From: Arthrobacter sp. StoSoilB20
Lineage (GTDB): Bacteria > Actinomycetota > Actinomycetes > Actinomycetales > Micrococcaceae
DNA length: 64,000 nucleotides
Assembly (NCBI RefSeq): GCF_019977295.1
Contig: NZ_AP024651.1
Location: 744,001 to 808,000, forward strand
Direction of reading: 5' to 3'
Below, piece by piece: positions 37,772 through 47,029 of the stretch (position 1 is its first letter; every line of letters begins with the position of its first letter). The position numbers were made by a program, and so were the translations under genes. Below the pieces are notes generated by a model that searched no databases, had not been told where the DNA came from, and saw nothing but the letters and a program-made list of their open reading frames with translations.

Positions 37772-38893
37772 CTAGAGGGTCGCCGTTTCGGGCGCCCAGT
37801 CCTCGGGGAGGGCGGCCGAGACGGGAGCGTTGCTGGTGACGTCCACGAAGGTGCCTGATTCCACGGACTCGGTGATGGAGACCATGCTGTCCAGCACGTG
37901 GTAGGCGAGGTCACCTGTGGCGCGGTGGGCCGTGCCTGTGCGGAGAGCGCGGGCCATGTCCAGCACGCCCAGGCCGCGGCCGTTGGCTGGTCCGGTTGCA
38001 GGGATGATTTCGGGTTCTTCCGCACCTGCCCGCCAGAGTTTCAGGTCGCCGTCGAAGTAGTTCGGGTCCGGTAGGGACAGGGTTGCTTCGGAGCCGGTGA
38101 TTTCGACGAAGCCCATGCGTTGGCGCGGGGATTCGAAGGAGAAGACGCTGTGGCTGGATTGGCCGCCTTCGAACTGTGCCATCGCGGAGACGTGCGTGGG
38201 GACCTCGACGGCGAATTCCTCGCCGGCCTTGGGCCCGGAACCGATGATGCGGGTTGCTTTGGCGGAGGACCCGACGGCGGCCACCTTGCGGATGGAGCCG
38301 AAGGTCTGGATCAGTGCGGTGAGGTAGTACGGGCCCATGTCGAACAGGGGACCGGCGCCGTGCTGGAACAGGAAGGCCGGGTTCGGGTGCCAGGATTCCG
38401 GGCCGGGGGTCTGGAACGTGGTCATGCCGGTCAGCGGGGTGCCGATGTCCCCGCGTTCGATGATGCGGCGTGCGGTTTGCAGCCCGGCGCCGAGGAACGT
38501 GTCCGGTGCGGTGCCCAGGCGGATGCCGGCGGCGTCGGCGGCTTTGAGTAGGCCCAGGCCGGATTCGCGGTCCAGGGAGAAGGGCTTCTCCGTCCACACA
38601 TGCTTGCCGGCGCTGACCGCGGCGGTGGCCACCTCGACGTGGGCTGCCGGGATGGTCAGGTTCACGATGAGTTCGACGTCGGGATGGTTCAGTGCCAGCT
38701 CGGGCGTACCGAATTCGGCGATCCCGTATTCCTTGGCACGGGCTTCGGCGGCCTCGACAAAGAGGTCCGCGATGACCAGGACTTTCAGGTCCGGGAAGAC
38801 CGTGAGGTTGTCCAGGTACTGCTTGGAGATGTTGCCCGCACCGATGACGGCAACCCCTACGGGGCCTTTGCGGGTTGACGGTGCGTAGCTCAT
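37772..38893 (-). CDS. Gfo/Idh/MocA oxidoreductase (first in operon)
   Basis: 373 residues with VGVAVIGAGNISKQYLDNL (Rossmann), TEKPFSLDRESG lysine motif and GPLFDMGPYYLTALIQTFG. Starts with a 4-base ATGA overlap after the upstream TIM-barrel gene; the next dehydrogenase follows after 14 bases. Three divergent members of one family in one operon probably act on different substrates or in forward and reverse steps. Confidence 0.89.
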   Translation of the reverse strand: MSYAPSTRKGPVGVAVIGAGNISKQYLDNLTVFPDLKVLVIADLFVEAAEARAKEYGIAEFGTPELALNHPDVELIVNLTIPAAHVEVATAAVSAGKHVWTEKPFSLDRESGLGLLKAADAAGIRLGTAPDTFLGAGLQTARRIIERGDIGTPLTGMTTFQTPGPESWHPNPAFLFQHGAGPLFDMGPYYLTALIQTFGSIRKVAAVGSSAKATRIIGSGPKAGEEFAVEVPTHVSAMAQFEGGQSSHSVFSFESPRQRMGFVEITGSEATLSLPDPNYFDGDLKLWRAGAEEPEIIPATGPANGRGLGVLDMARALRTGTAHRATGDLAYHVLDSMVSITESVESGTFVDVTSNAPVSAALPEDWAPETATL

Positions 38894-39696
38894 GCCTGCG
38901 CTCCTTCTGCTGCTTCTGTGCTTGCTGCGTCGGCGCTGGCTGGGTCTTTGCCGGCCGCGTCGGCGCTGGCCGCGGCGGTCAGGTAGGCCAGGCTCTGGGT
39001 GATGCCTTCGAAGATATCGCCGGAGTAGTCATCGAACTCCACCACTCCTACCTCCAGGGACTTCGCTGCGGCGATCACGTCCAGGACAGGGATGCTGCCC
39101 TGTCCGGCGGGCTGCTGGGCCTTGGTGTCGGTGGTGGCCGGGCCGTCCTTGATGTGGATGAGTTTCACGCGGTCGCCCAAGCGGGCCAGGAGCTCCACGG
39201 GGTCCTGGCCTCCCACGGCAACCCAGTAGGTGTCGACTTCCAGGACCAGTTCCGGATCCAGCAGACCCTCGAAGTATTCCAGGGCGGTCTTGCCCTCAAT
39301 GGTGGACTCCAGCTCCCAGGCGTGGTTGTGGTAGCCGACGCGGATGCCGTACCCGGCACCCTTCTTCGCTGCAGCATTGAGCTTGGCGGCGGTGGCCTGG
39401 ATGTCCTCGGCGGACTGCCAGTGCTCTGCCGGAAGGAACGGATCGATCACCGTGGTGATGCCCAGTTCCTTGGCTGCGGCGAAGATCTCGTCCTGGTCCT
39501 GGGACAGCAGCGGGGCGTGTCCGGACGGCGCGGTCAGGCCGTTCTCCTTCAACGCCGCGCCGAGCTCCTTGGCCGTGGCCACGAAGTTATACGGCTCCAC
39601 CTGCGTGAAGCCGATCTCGGCCACCTTCTTGATGGTTCCCGGCAGGTCCTCCCCGATGGCATCGCGGAGGGTGTACAGCTGAAGTGAGTAAGACAT
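38890..39696 (-). CDS. Sugar phosphate isomerase/epimerase family TIM barrel (operon leader gene)
   Basis: 268 residues. Starts MSYSLQLYTLRDAIGEDLPGTIKKVAEIGF; metal-site segments include VGYHNHAWEL, LVLEVDTYWVAVGG and LIHIKDGPA, then VGVVEFDDYSGD. The tail from about 240 is a low-complexity Ala/Asp/Ser string, unlike the family. It is first in the six-gene operon, transcribed away from the ROK repressor. Confidence 0.89.
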   Translation of the reverse strand: MSYSLQLYTLRDAIGEDLPGTIKKVAEIGFTQVEPYNFVATAKELGAALKENGLTAPSGHAPLLSQDQDEIFAAAKELGITTVIDPFLPAEHWQSAEDIQATAAKLNAAAKKGAGYGIRVGYHNHAWELESTIEGKTALEYFEGLLDPELVLEVDTYWVAVGGQDPVELLARLGDRVKLIHIKDGPATTDTKAQQPAGQGSIPVLDVIAAAKSLEVGVVEFDDYSGDIFEGITQSLAYLTAAASADAAGKDPASADAASTEAAEGAQA

Positions 39697-39893
39697 TCGG
39701 GTTCCTTTTCGGGAGTGGGTATTTCCGGCAGATCAGGGACTTGGCGCCAGTCTAGTGAGCGCCCTATCAGGGAGCCACCGATTCCACCCATGAATGGGCT
39801 GGTCATGCACTCATTTCAGCCTAGAGGGACTTTTGCCGAGCGTCCAGCAAAAGTTACGATAATTCCGACAAACTTCCACTGGGTGACATGCAT

Positions 39894-39907
39894 AAGCAAT
39901 CATGCTT
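39894..39907. promoter_or_regulatory. Small inverted repeat upstream of the ROK gene
   Basis: AAGCA ATCA TGCTT lies 10 bases before the ATG at 39918, in the divergent promoter between the catabolic operon and the ROK gene. It may be the ROK operator. It would lie inside the reading frame if the earlier ATG at 39888 were used. Confidence 0.4.
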
Positions 39908-39917
39908 CACTAATTGG

Positions 39918-41135
39918 ATGACTACGACTGCCGGATCTGACGCCGGAAACAGCTCCGCGCCAGAAGCCGGTAATCTCTCGCGGGCCGGGAATCTCTTCCA
40001 GCTTCTCCGCGACGGCAAAGCCCGTACCCGCGCCGAGCTCGCCGAAACCACCGGACTTGCCCGCTCCACGGTGGCTTCCCGCATCGATGCCCTCATTGCT
40101 TCTGGCCTCGTGGGCCCGGCAGGTGAGGCCTCCTCCAGTGGCGGCAGGCCGCCGTCGCGCTTTGCGTTCAAACCCGCCGCGCGGGTCGTCCTGGCCGTCG
40201 ACGTCGGAGCCACCCACGTGATTGTCGCCGTCACCGACCTCGGGGGCAGCGTCCTCGCCGAGCGGCGTTTGGCGCAGGAAGTTGCCGAAGGGCCGGGCGC
40301 AGTCCTCAGCCGGGTGGTAGCTGCCGGCCGTGAACTCCTGGCCGAAGCCGGGCGCGAACCCGGCGACCTCGCCGGCATCGGAATCGGACTCCCGGGGCCC
40401 GTGGAGCACGATACCGGGAGGCCCGTGAAGCCGCCCATCATGCCGGGCTGGGACGGATTCGACGTCGTGTCGTACGTTCAGCAGTCCCTCGACGTCCCTG
40501 TCCTGGTGGACAACGACGTCAACATCATGGCCCTCGGCGAGCGCACCGCCTACTGGCCGGACAATCGGAATTTCGTGTTCGTCAAAGTCGCCACGGGGAT
40601 CGGTGCCGGGATCATCAGCAGCGGTCAACTGCAGCGTGGAGCCAACGGCACAGCCGGTGACCTCGGGCACGTGCGCGTCCCCCGCGGCGACGACGTCCTC
40701 TGCCGATGCGGCAACCATGGGTGCCTTGAGGCGCTGGCCTCAGGGCCCGCCGTCGCGCGTCACCTCCAGTCCCAAGGGCTGGAAGCGTCCACCGGCGCCG
40801 ATGTCCTGCGACTTGTCGGCGACGGCAACCTGCAGGCGATCCAGGCGCTCAGGCAAGCCGGCCGCGATGTCGGCGACGTACTGGCCACGGTAGTCAACCT
40901 GCTGAACCCGTCCGTGATCATCATCGGCGGCAGCGTGGGGGAGGCCGGTGAACACCTGGTGGCCGGCATCCGCGAAGTGGTCTATCGGAGGTCCTTGCCG
41001 CTGGCCACCACCCACCTGCGCATCAGTATTTCCATGGCCGGTGACCGCGCCGCCATCCTCGGTGCCAGCCAGATGGTCACCCAGCATGTCCTGTCGCCGG
41101 CAGTGATTGAGGCCACGCTCCAAGCAGCGGGCTAA
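39918..41135 (+). CDS. ROK family transcriptional repressor (NagC/Mlc type)
   Basis: About 405 residues. An N-terminal winged helix (DGKARTRAELAETTGLARSTVASRIDALIASGLV, about 33-66) precedes a ROK sugar-kinase-like domain (VVLAVDVGATHVIVAV; IGIGLPGPVEHDTGRPVKPP; NGTAGDLGHVRV; zinc motif CRCGNHGCLEALAS). An upstream ATG at 39888 would add ten residues and put a small inverted repeat in the gene; 39918 is a mild preference. It probably represses the divergent sugar-catabolic operon and the MFS gene behind it. Confidence 0.9.
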   Translation: MTTTAGSDAGNSSAPEAGNLSRAGNLFQLLRDGKARTRAELAETTGLARSTVASRIDALIASGLVGPAGEASSSGGRPPSRFAFKPAARVVLAVDVGATHVIVAVTDLGGSVLAERRLAQEVAEGPGAVLSRVVAAGRELLAEAGREPGDLAGIGIGLPGPVEHDTGRPVKPPIMPGWDGFDVVSYVQQSLDVPVLVDNDVNIMALGERTAYWPDNRNFVFVKVATGIGAGIISSGQLQRGANGTAGDLGHVRVPRGDDVLCRCGNHGCLEALASGPAVARHLQSQGLEASTGADVLRLVGDGNLQAIQALRQAGRDVGDVLATVVNLLNPSVIIIGGSVGEAGEHLVAGIREVVYRRSLPLATTHLRISISMAGDRAAILGASQMVTQHVLSPAVIEATLQAAG

Positions 41136-41186
41136 GGGTTGCTCGATGCCCGTTGGCGGGTAGCGCCGTGATAGCAATGAAAGTGA

Positions 41187-41200
41187 TGAAAACGCTTCCT
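41187..41200. promoter_or_regulatory. cre-like LacI-family site
   Basis: TGAAAACGCTTCCT fits the consensus TGWAARCGYTWNCW at every position and lies 20 bp upstream of the MFS start. It may be a site for a LacI-family regulator, but the regulator is not identified here. Confidence 0.4.
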
Positions 41201-41220
41201 GCCCCGCATCGGTCCATCCG

Positions 41221-42414
41221 GTGAGCCAGTTCCTCGCGAAAATTCCACGCGGTTGGCTGATTCTTGCGTGCATCGGCCTCATAGCGCTGAACATGCGTGG
41301 TCCCTTTGTAGCGGTGGCCCCCGTGGTCGATTCACTGCAGCAGGACCTTGGATTCTCGCCTGTTGAACTCGGCCTGCTGACCGGCATTCCTGTGCTGTGT
41401 TTCTCCCTCGCTTCTCCGTTGGCTTCGCTGGCGGGGCGCCGGTTCGGGGCCGAATTCGCCGTGATGCTGACCTTGCTTGGCGTGCTGGCAGGAGTGGTGG
41501 TCCGCTCCAGTGGGGGTGGGGCATCGGTCATGGTGGGCACGGTGGTCATTGGCGTGGCCATCACCATCGGGAACATCGCGGTGCCGCTGATCATCCGGCG
41601 CGACTTCGCCCCGCGGCGCCAGGCCACGGCCATGGGCGTCTATACGGCTGCGCTCAACATTGGATCATTCCTGACCTCCGTGGTCACCGCACCCTTGGCT
41701 GACCTGGTGGGCTGGCGGCTTGCCCTTGCGGCCAGTGCCCTGCTTGCGTTGGCCGCGATCCTTTTTTGGGTGCCAACCGTGGGTGCGCGGCGGGCGTTTG
41801 TTCCCCGTGCGGTTCCCGCTCCACCGGCCTCGTTGTCCGGACCGGTTGCGGGGGTGCGCTGGCTGACAGTCGGCCTGACCCTCGGTTTCGCCGGGCAGGC
41901 CTTCTCCTACTACGGCGTCACCGCCTGGCTGCCCAGTTTCCTGTCCGATGAACTCGCCATGGGCACCGCCGACGCCGGTGCCGGCTCCTCGCTGTTCCAG
42001 ATCTTCGCCATTGTGGGCGGCCTGGGCGTGCCGCTCCTGGCCCGTTTCGCCAGTACGACGGCGGTGGCGTTCACCTTGAGCGCGCTGTGGCTGACGGTTC
42101 CCGTTGGTTTGTTGCTGGCACCTTCATGGTGGTGGCTGTGGTCTTCGCTGGGCGGAGTTGCCCAGGGCGGCGGCATCACGGTGATTTTCATTGCCATCAT
42201 CAAGTTCGCCCAGTCCCAGGCCGCAGCCGGGAAAATGTCCGCCGTGGTGCAGGGGGTGGGCTACTGCTTCGCTGCGCTGGCACCCACGGTTGTTGGGTTC
42301 GTGCACAGTGTGACCGACGGCTGGACTGTGCCGCTGCTCGTGATCCTCGGTTCGGTGCTCATGTTCTGCGTGTGCACCACGTTGTCCGTGCGATGGGTGG
42401 CCCGACAGCGGTAG
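41221..42414 (+). CDS. MFS transporter, CynX/NimT-like
   Basis: 397 residues from a GTG, about 12 membrane segments. GWLILACIGLIALNMRGPFVAVAP and the weak motif A near 75 (LASLAGRRFGAE) resemble the cyanate/2-nitroimidazole permease group. Follows the ROK gene by 85 bp on the same strand, so it may supply a substrate to the catabolic operon. Substrate unknown. Confidence 0.87.
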   Translation: MSQFLAKIPRGWLILACIGLIALNMRGPFVAVAPVVDSLQQDLGFSPVELGLLTGIPVLCFSLASPLASLAGRRFGAEFAVMLTLLGVLAGVVVRSSGGGASVMVGTVVIGVAITIGNIAVPLIIRRDFAPRRQATAMGVYTAALNIGSFLTSVVTAPLADLVGWRLALAASALLALAAILFWVPTVGARRAFVPRAVPAPPASLSGPVAGVRWLTVGLTLGFAGQAFSYYGVTAWLPSFLSDELAMGTADAGAGSSLFQIFAIVGGLGVPLLARFASTTAVAFTLSALWLTVPVGLLLAPSWWWLWSSLGGVAQGGGITVIFIAIIKFAQSQAAAGKMSAVVQGVGYCFAALAPTVVGFVHSVTDGWTVPLLVILGSVLMFCVCTTLSVRWVARQR

Positions 42415-42439
42415 GGGTGCGGGTCGGTGGGCTGTCTGC

Positions 42440-43345
42440 GCGAGGTGGGTGAGCCGGCTGCGCGCGTGGGGGCCGTCGTCGTGCGCTTCCTGCTTCCTTG
42501 ACGCCCGATTCGGGGGTTCCCTGCTGGGTGTGCCGTGCGCGCGGCATGGTGTGCAGTGGGGCATCGAGGTGGCGGGTGGTTCGTGGTCCCGTGGTGGAGT
42601 CTGCCCTCGCGTTCGCATCTTCGTGGGTAGCTGTGGGCTGCGGGCCGTCTGAGCCGAGGCTGGTCCGTGGTATCTGGTCCCTGGTTTCTTCGCCGATTCG
42701 GGGGTTTCCTGCAGAACGTGCCGTGCGCAGGGCATGGTGTGCAGCGGGGCATCGAGGTGGCGGGTGGTTCGTGGTCCCGTGGTGGCGTCGTGCGCTTCCT
42801 GCTCCTTTGGTGCCCGATTCGGGGGTTTCCTGCTGGGTGTGCCGTGCGTACGGCATGGTGTGCAGTGGGGCATCGAGGTGGCGGGTGGTTCGTGGTCCCG
42901 TGGGTCTGCCCCCGCGTTCGCATCTTCGCGGGTAGCTGTGGGCAGCGGGCCGTCTGAGCCGAGGCTGGTCCCTGGTCCGGTGGTGGAGTCTGCCCCTCGC
43001 GTTCGCATCTTCGCGGGTAGCTGTGGGCAGCGGGCCGTCTAAGCCGAGGCTGGTCCCTGGCGTCTGGTCCCTGGTTTCTTCGCCGATTCGGGGGTTTCCT
43101 GCAGAACGTGCCGTGCGCAGGGCATGGTGTGCAGCGGGGCATCGAGGTGGCGGGTGGTTCGTGGTCCCGTGGGTCTGCCCCCGCGTTCCCGTCTTCGTGG
43201 GTAGCTGCGGGCAGCGGGCCGTCTGAGCCGAGGCTGGTCCCTGGCGTCTGGTCCCTGGTTTCTTCGCCGATTCGGGGGTTCCCTGCAGAACGTGCCGTGC
43301 GCACGGCATGGTGTGCAGTGGGGCATCGAAGTGGTGCGGGCGGGA
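42440..43345. repeat. Irregular direct-repeat block of about 900 bp in the 42415-43482 gap
   Basis: The segment GGCATGGTGTGCAG followed by GGGGCATCGA occurs at about 42543, 42731, 42852, 43121 and 43305 (the last copy diverged). Between copies a second module, GGGTAGCTGTGGGC then GGGCCGTCTG, recurs at about 42626, 42931, 43016 and 43200. Spacings (188, 121, 269, 184 bp) are irregular, so modules have been lost or gained. Frames on both strands encode only repetitive Arg/Pro/His strings, so I see no gene. It separates the MFS and aceB genes. Confidence 0.8.
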
Positions 43346-43373
43346 ACAGGGTCAGTGCGGGCTGGGCATGGGT

Positions 43374-43452
43374 AAGCCCCGCTGCTGGGCTGCCTCCCCG
43401 GCGGTCGGGGTCACTTGTTGCGAAGAGTGCAGGCAGCCCAGCGTCGGGGCTT
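43374..43452. terminator. Large nested hairpin between MFS and aceB
   Basis: AAGCCCCG-CTG-CTGGGCTGCC (43374-43394) pairs with GGCAGCCCAG-CGT-CGGGGCTT (43432-43452) around a smaller CCCCGGCGGTCGGGG hairpin near 43396. It lies 30 bp after the aceB stop and is the likely end of the aceB transcript. Confidence 0.65.
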
Positions 43453-43482
43453 GATAGGTGTCGCTACCTCAGGTCACTGGAC

Positions 43483-45135
43483 CTAGGCGGCGACGAGTTC
43501 CTCCTCCGTGGCCTCTTCACGGGCCTCGGTGAGGAAACGTGCGTAGGCGGGGATGGTCAGGAAGGTGGGAAATTCCTCGGCCAGGGTGACTTCTTCAAAG
43601 ATGGCGCGGGCATCCGCGAACCGGTCTCCGTCGAAGCGTTCCAGCCGGGCGTATTCCTCGTCCAACATGTCCTCCACCCATTCGCGGGTGATGATGTCGC
43701 CGTGGTCAGTGATGGCGTGGGCGTGGATCCACTGCCACAGCTGGGAGCGGGAGATCTCCGCGGTGGCGGCGTCTTCCATGAGGTTGTGGATGGCCACGGC
43801 CCCGTTGCCCCGCAGCCAGGACTCGATGTAGCGGATGCCTACCTCGATGTTCAGTCGAACCCCGCCCTCGGTGATGGTTCCCTCGGTGCTGGCGATGTCG
43901 ATCAGCGCGCGGTCATCGGGAGTGACATCCTCGCGGGAACGGTCCAGCTGGTTGGGGCGGTTTCCGAGAACTGAGTCAAAAACTTCCCGGCATACCGGCA
44001 CCAGATCCGGGTGGGCCACCCACGAGCCGTCAAAGCCGTCGTTGGCCTCACGGGTCTTGTCCGCACGAACCTTCTCGAACGAAGCAGCGTTGGCGGCCTC
44101 GTCCTTCCGGTTGGGAACAGCTGCTGCCATGCCCCCAATAGCCATGGCACCACGTCGGTGGCAGGCCCTGACCAGCTGCTCGGTGTATGCGCGCATGAAC
44201 GGCTGGGTCATGGTCACCTGGCCGCGGTCCGGGAGAACAAAACGGGGTCCGCGGGTACGGAAATTCTTGATCAGGGAGAAGATGTAGTCCCACCGGCCGG
44301 CGTTCAAACCCGCGGCATGGTCACGCAGTTCGTACAGGATCTCCTCCATCTCGAACGCCGCCGTGATGGTTTCGATCAGCACGGTGGCGCGGATGGTGCC
44401 CTGCGGGATGCCCAAAAGATCCTGCGCCAGGACGAAGATGTCATTCCACAGCCGGGCTTCGAGGTGGTTCTCGATCTTCGGCAGGTAGAAGTACGGTCCC
44501 TTGCCCTGGGCCAGCAGGCGGCGGGCGTTGTGGAAGAAGAACAAACCGAAGTCCACGATTCCTCCGGCGATCGGCTTGCCATCCACGAGCATGTGCTTCT
44601 CCGGCAAGTGCCAGCCACGCGGACGAACCACAATGGTGGGCAGGTCCTCGGCAGCTTTGAGCTTGTACTCCTTGCCCTCAGGAGAGGTGAAATCGATGCG
44701 GCGCTCCAAAGCGTCGGTGAGGTTCAGCTGACCCTGGATCACGTTCCGCCACGTCGGCGTGGAGGAGTCCTCCATGTCAGCGAGCCAGACCTTCGCCCCC
44801 GAGTTCAGGGCGTTGATGGTCATCTTCTTATCCACCGGACCCGTGATCTCCACGCGACGATCCTCCAAACCTGGAGCCGGGGGAGCCACACGCCACGACG
44901 GGTCATTCCGGATGCCCTCGGTCTCGGGGCGGAACCGGGGATCCTGGCCACCGGAAATCTGGTTGCGGCGGGCGTGCCGTGCCTGCATCAGCTCCTGACG
45001 ACGATCAGCCGTAGCCCGGTGCAACTTGCCAATGAACTCAAGAGCGTCCGGCGTCAAGACCTCGTTCTGCCGGCAAATGGGCTGCGCGGTGATGGTGATG
45101 CCGTTGATAGTGAAGTTGTCAGTGAAGCTGTTCAT
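43483..45135 (-). CDS. aceB: Malate synthase A
   Basis: 550 residues from the ATG at 45135 with GGAG about 10 bases before it. Glyoxylate shunt enzyme joining glyoxylate and acetyl-CoA to malate. Signature [12 protein letters not shown] near 125, the [22 protein letters not shown] block with Arg and Glu catalytic residues near 235-260, and [14 protein letters not shown] near 385. It is convergent with the upstream MFS gene and shares its strand with aceA, 391 bp upstream. Confidence 0.95.
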   Translation of the reverse strand: MNSFTDNFTINGITITAQPICRQNEVLTPDALEFIGKLHRATADRRQELMQARHARRNQISGGQDPRFRPETEGIRNDPSWRVAPPAPGLEDRRVEITGPVDKKMTINALNSGAKVWLADMEDSSTPTWRNVIQGQLNLTDALERRIDFTSPEGKEYKLKAAEDLPTIVVRPRGWHLPEKHMLVDGKPIAGGIVDFGLFFFHNARRLLAQGKGPYFYLPKIENHLEARLWNDIFVLAQDLLGIPQGTIRATVLIETITAAFEMEEILYELRDHAAGLNAGRWDYIFSLIKNFRTRGPRFVLPDRGQVTMTQPFMRAYTEQLVRACHRRGAMAIGGMAAAVPNRKDEAANAASFEKVRADKTREANDGFDGSWVAHPDLVPVCREVFDSVLGNRPNQLDRSREDVTPDDRALIDIASTEGTITEGGVRLNIEVGIRYIESWLRGNGAVAIHNLMEDAATAEISRSQLWQWIHAHAITDHGDIITREWVEDMLDEEYARLERFDGDRFADARAIFEEVTLAEEFPTFLTIPAYARFLTEAREEATEEELVAA

Positions 45136-45282
45136 TTCAATCTCTCCTATGAGAAGCAAAAGTTCGACGGCGGTGCCGCGTCGGGCTGGGGGTCACCTGG
45201 GGTGCCGGAGTGGGTAATCCTCCGCGGGCTATTCCCCATCCCGCCCGCTTGGCCTCGCAGAGCTCGGCCGGCGTCCGGGACA

Positions 45283-45441
45283 GGGCCCCTTTTACGCACG
45301 CTTCCGGATCACCCAACCCGGCAGTCGGTATGGTCCGGAAGGCGCGATCCGCACGAGGCCGGAGGGCCGGTAATGCGGCAGCCTGCGTAAAGGGGCCCTA
45401 TATCCGCCCTCGACCGAGTTCTACGAGGTCAAAGGGCGGAT
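45283..45441. repeat. Two nested hairpin elements between aceB and aceA
   Basis: In the 391-bp gap 45136-45526: AGGGCCCCTTTTACGCA (45283-45299) pairs with TGCGTAAAGGGGCCCT (45384-45399, one bulged T), enclosing about 85 bp. Directly after it, ATCCGCCCT (45402-45410) pairs with AGGGCGGAT (45433-45441). No frame here looks coding. A processed intercistronic RNA, a small MITE-like insertion or an RNA gene are all possible. Confidence 0.55.
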
Positions 45442-45526
45442 CTGGGGATAGCAGGCAGAGCGTTGCCGGTCCGTAGGCCGGAGGTGATAACCGCGGCCAG
45501 CGAGGGCAAGGCGCCGTCGGAAGTGG

Positions 45527-46858
45527 TTAGTGGAACTGGCCTTCTTCGGTGGATCCCACCAGGGCCAGGGTGGATGCGTTCGGGTTGAGCGCGGTGGCGA
45601 TGTCGTCGAAGTAGCCGGTACCGACTTCGCGTTGGTGCTTGGTGGCGGTGTAGCCGCGGGACTCGGAGGCGAATTCCTTTTCCTGGAGTTCGACGTAGGC
45701 GCTCATGCCTTCACGGGCGTAGCCGTGGGCGAGATCAAACATCGAGTAGTTCAGGGCGTGGAAGCCGGCCAGGGTGATGAACTGGAACGTGAAGCCCATG
45801 GCACCGAGTTCGCGCTGGAACTTGGCGATGGTGGTGTCGTCCAGGTGCTTGCGCCAGTTGAAGGAGGGGGAGCAGTTGTAGGAGAGCATCTGGTCCGGGA
45901 AGTCGGCTTTGACCGATTCGGCGAACTTGCGTGCCAGTTCCAGATCCGGGGTTCCGGTCTCCATCCAGATGAGGTCGGAGTACGGTGCGTAGGCCTTGGC
46001 ACGGGCGATGCAGGGTTCGATGCCGTTGCGGACCTTGTAGAAGCCTTCAGCAGTGCGAACCGGTTGTCCACCTTCGCGGAGGATGAATTCCTGGTCGCGC
46101 TCGTCAACGTCCGAGGTGATCAGGGTTGCTGCTTCGGCGTCGGTACGGGCGATGACCACGGTGGGGGTGTCGGCGACATCGGCTGCCAGGCGGGCTGCGT
46201 TCAGGGTCCGGATGTGCTGCTGGGTGGGAATCAGGACCTTGCCGCCGAGGTGGCCGCACTTTTTCTCAGATGCGAGCTGGTCTTCCCAGTGAACGCCCGA
46301 GGCGCCGGCTGTGATCATGGATTTCATGAGTTCGTAGGCGTTCAGCGGGCCACCGAAGCCGGCTTCGGCGTCGGCGACGATCGGGACCAACCAGTCCTCA
46401 ACAGTCTTGACGCCCTCTGCATATTCGATCTGGTCTGCGCGGAGCAGGGCGTTGTTGATGCGACGGACAACCTGGGGGACCGAGTTGGCCGGGTACAGGG
46501 ACTGGTCCGGGTAGGTCTGGCCCGAGAGGTTGGCGTCTGCGGCCACCTGCCAGCCTGAGAGGTAGATGGCGCGGAGACCCGCTTTGACCTGCTGCACTGC
46601 CTGGTTACCGGTCAGGGCGCCCAATGCGTTGGTGTAGCCACCGTTGGGTGCTTCTTCGGTGAGCTGCTTCCAGAGCTTCTCCGAACCGCGCCGGGCCAGG
46701 GTGTGCTCTTCGGAGACGCGACCGCGGAGGCGGACGACGTCGGTGGCCGAGTAATCGCGGGTGACGCCTTCCCAACGCGGGTTGGCGGACCATTCAAGTT
46801 CCAGCGCTGCGGCCTGCTGCTCTGCGGACTGCTCTGCGGGTTCAAATGATGCGGTCAT
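45527..46858 (-). CDS. aceA: Isocitrate lyase
   Basis: 443 residues; cleaves isocitrate to glyoxylate and succinate. The active-site loop is KKCGH with Cys201, preceded by [11 protein letters not shown], and [11 protein letters not shown] near 320 is also diagnostic. It is first in the aceA-aceB order on the minus strand, divergent from a RamB-like regulator that would control it in response to acetate. Confidence 0.95.
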   Translation of the reverse strand: MTASFEPAEQSAEQQAAALELEWSANPRWEGVTRDYSATDVVRLRGRVSEEHTLARRGSEKLWKQLTEEAPNGGYTNALGALTGNQAVQQVKAGLRAIYLSGWQVAADANLSGQTYPDQSLYPANSVPQVVRRINNALLRADQIEYAEGVKTVEDWLVPIVADAEAGFGGPLNAYELMKSMITAGASGVHWEDQLASEKKCGHLGGKVLIPTQQHIRTLNAARLAADVADTPTVVIARTDAEAATLITSDVDERDQEFILREGGQPVRTAEGFYKVRNGIEPCIARAKAYAPYSDLIWMETGTPDLELARKFAESVKADFPDQMLSYNCSPSFNWRKHLDDTTIAKFQRELGAMGFTFQFITLAGFHALNYSMFDLAHGYAREGMSAYVELQEKEFASESRGYTATKHQREVGTGYFDDIATALNPNASTLALVGSTEEGQFH

Positions 46859-46960
46859 TTTTATCTCCTATGTGGTGCCCGGGCCGGCCTCCGCTGCGCC
46901 GTTGCTGCGTCGGCCGGCTTGTCCGGGATCTGTATTTCTTTTTCGTAAGTCCTACTTTTC

Positions 46961-47011
46961 TGCACTTCCAAGAGGGTTACTAGAGGAAAACTATGGAAAG
47001 AAATGCACTTC
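46961..47011. promoter_or_regulatory. Two TGCACTTC boxes in the aceA-regulator promoter
   Basis: CTGCACTTC (46960-46968) and ATGCACTTC (47003-47011) are 43 bp apart in the divergent promoter of aceA and the RamB-like gene. They are candidate regulator sites; the second overlaps one possible start codon of the regulator. Confidence 0.4.
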
Positions 47012-47029
47012 TTCGCGTATTCTCAAGAA

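Noticed and set aside
42359..43309. Long minus-strand ORFs of 300 or more residues
   Set aside because: Translation of the repeat block in any frame gives periodic Arg/Pro/His strings; no ribosome site and no domain.
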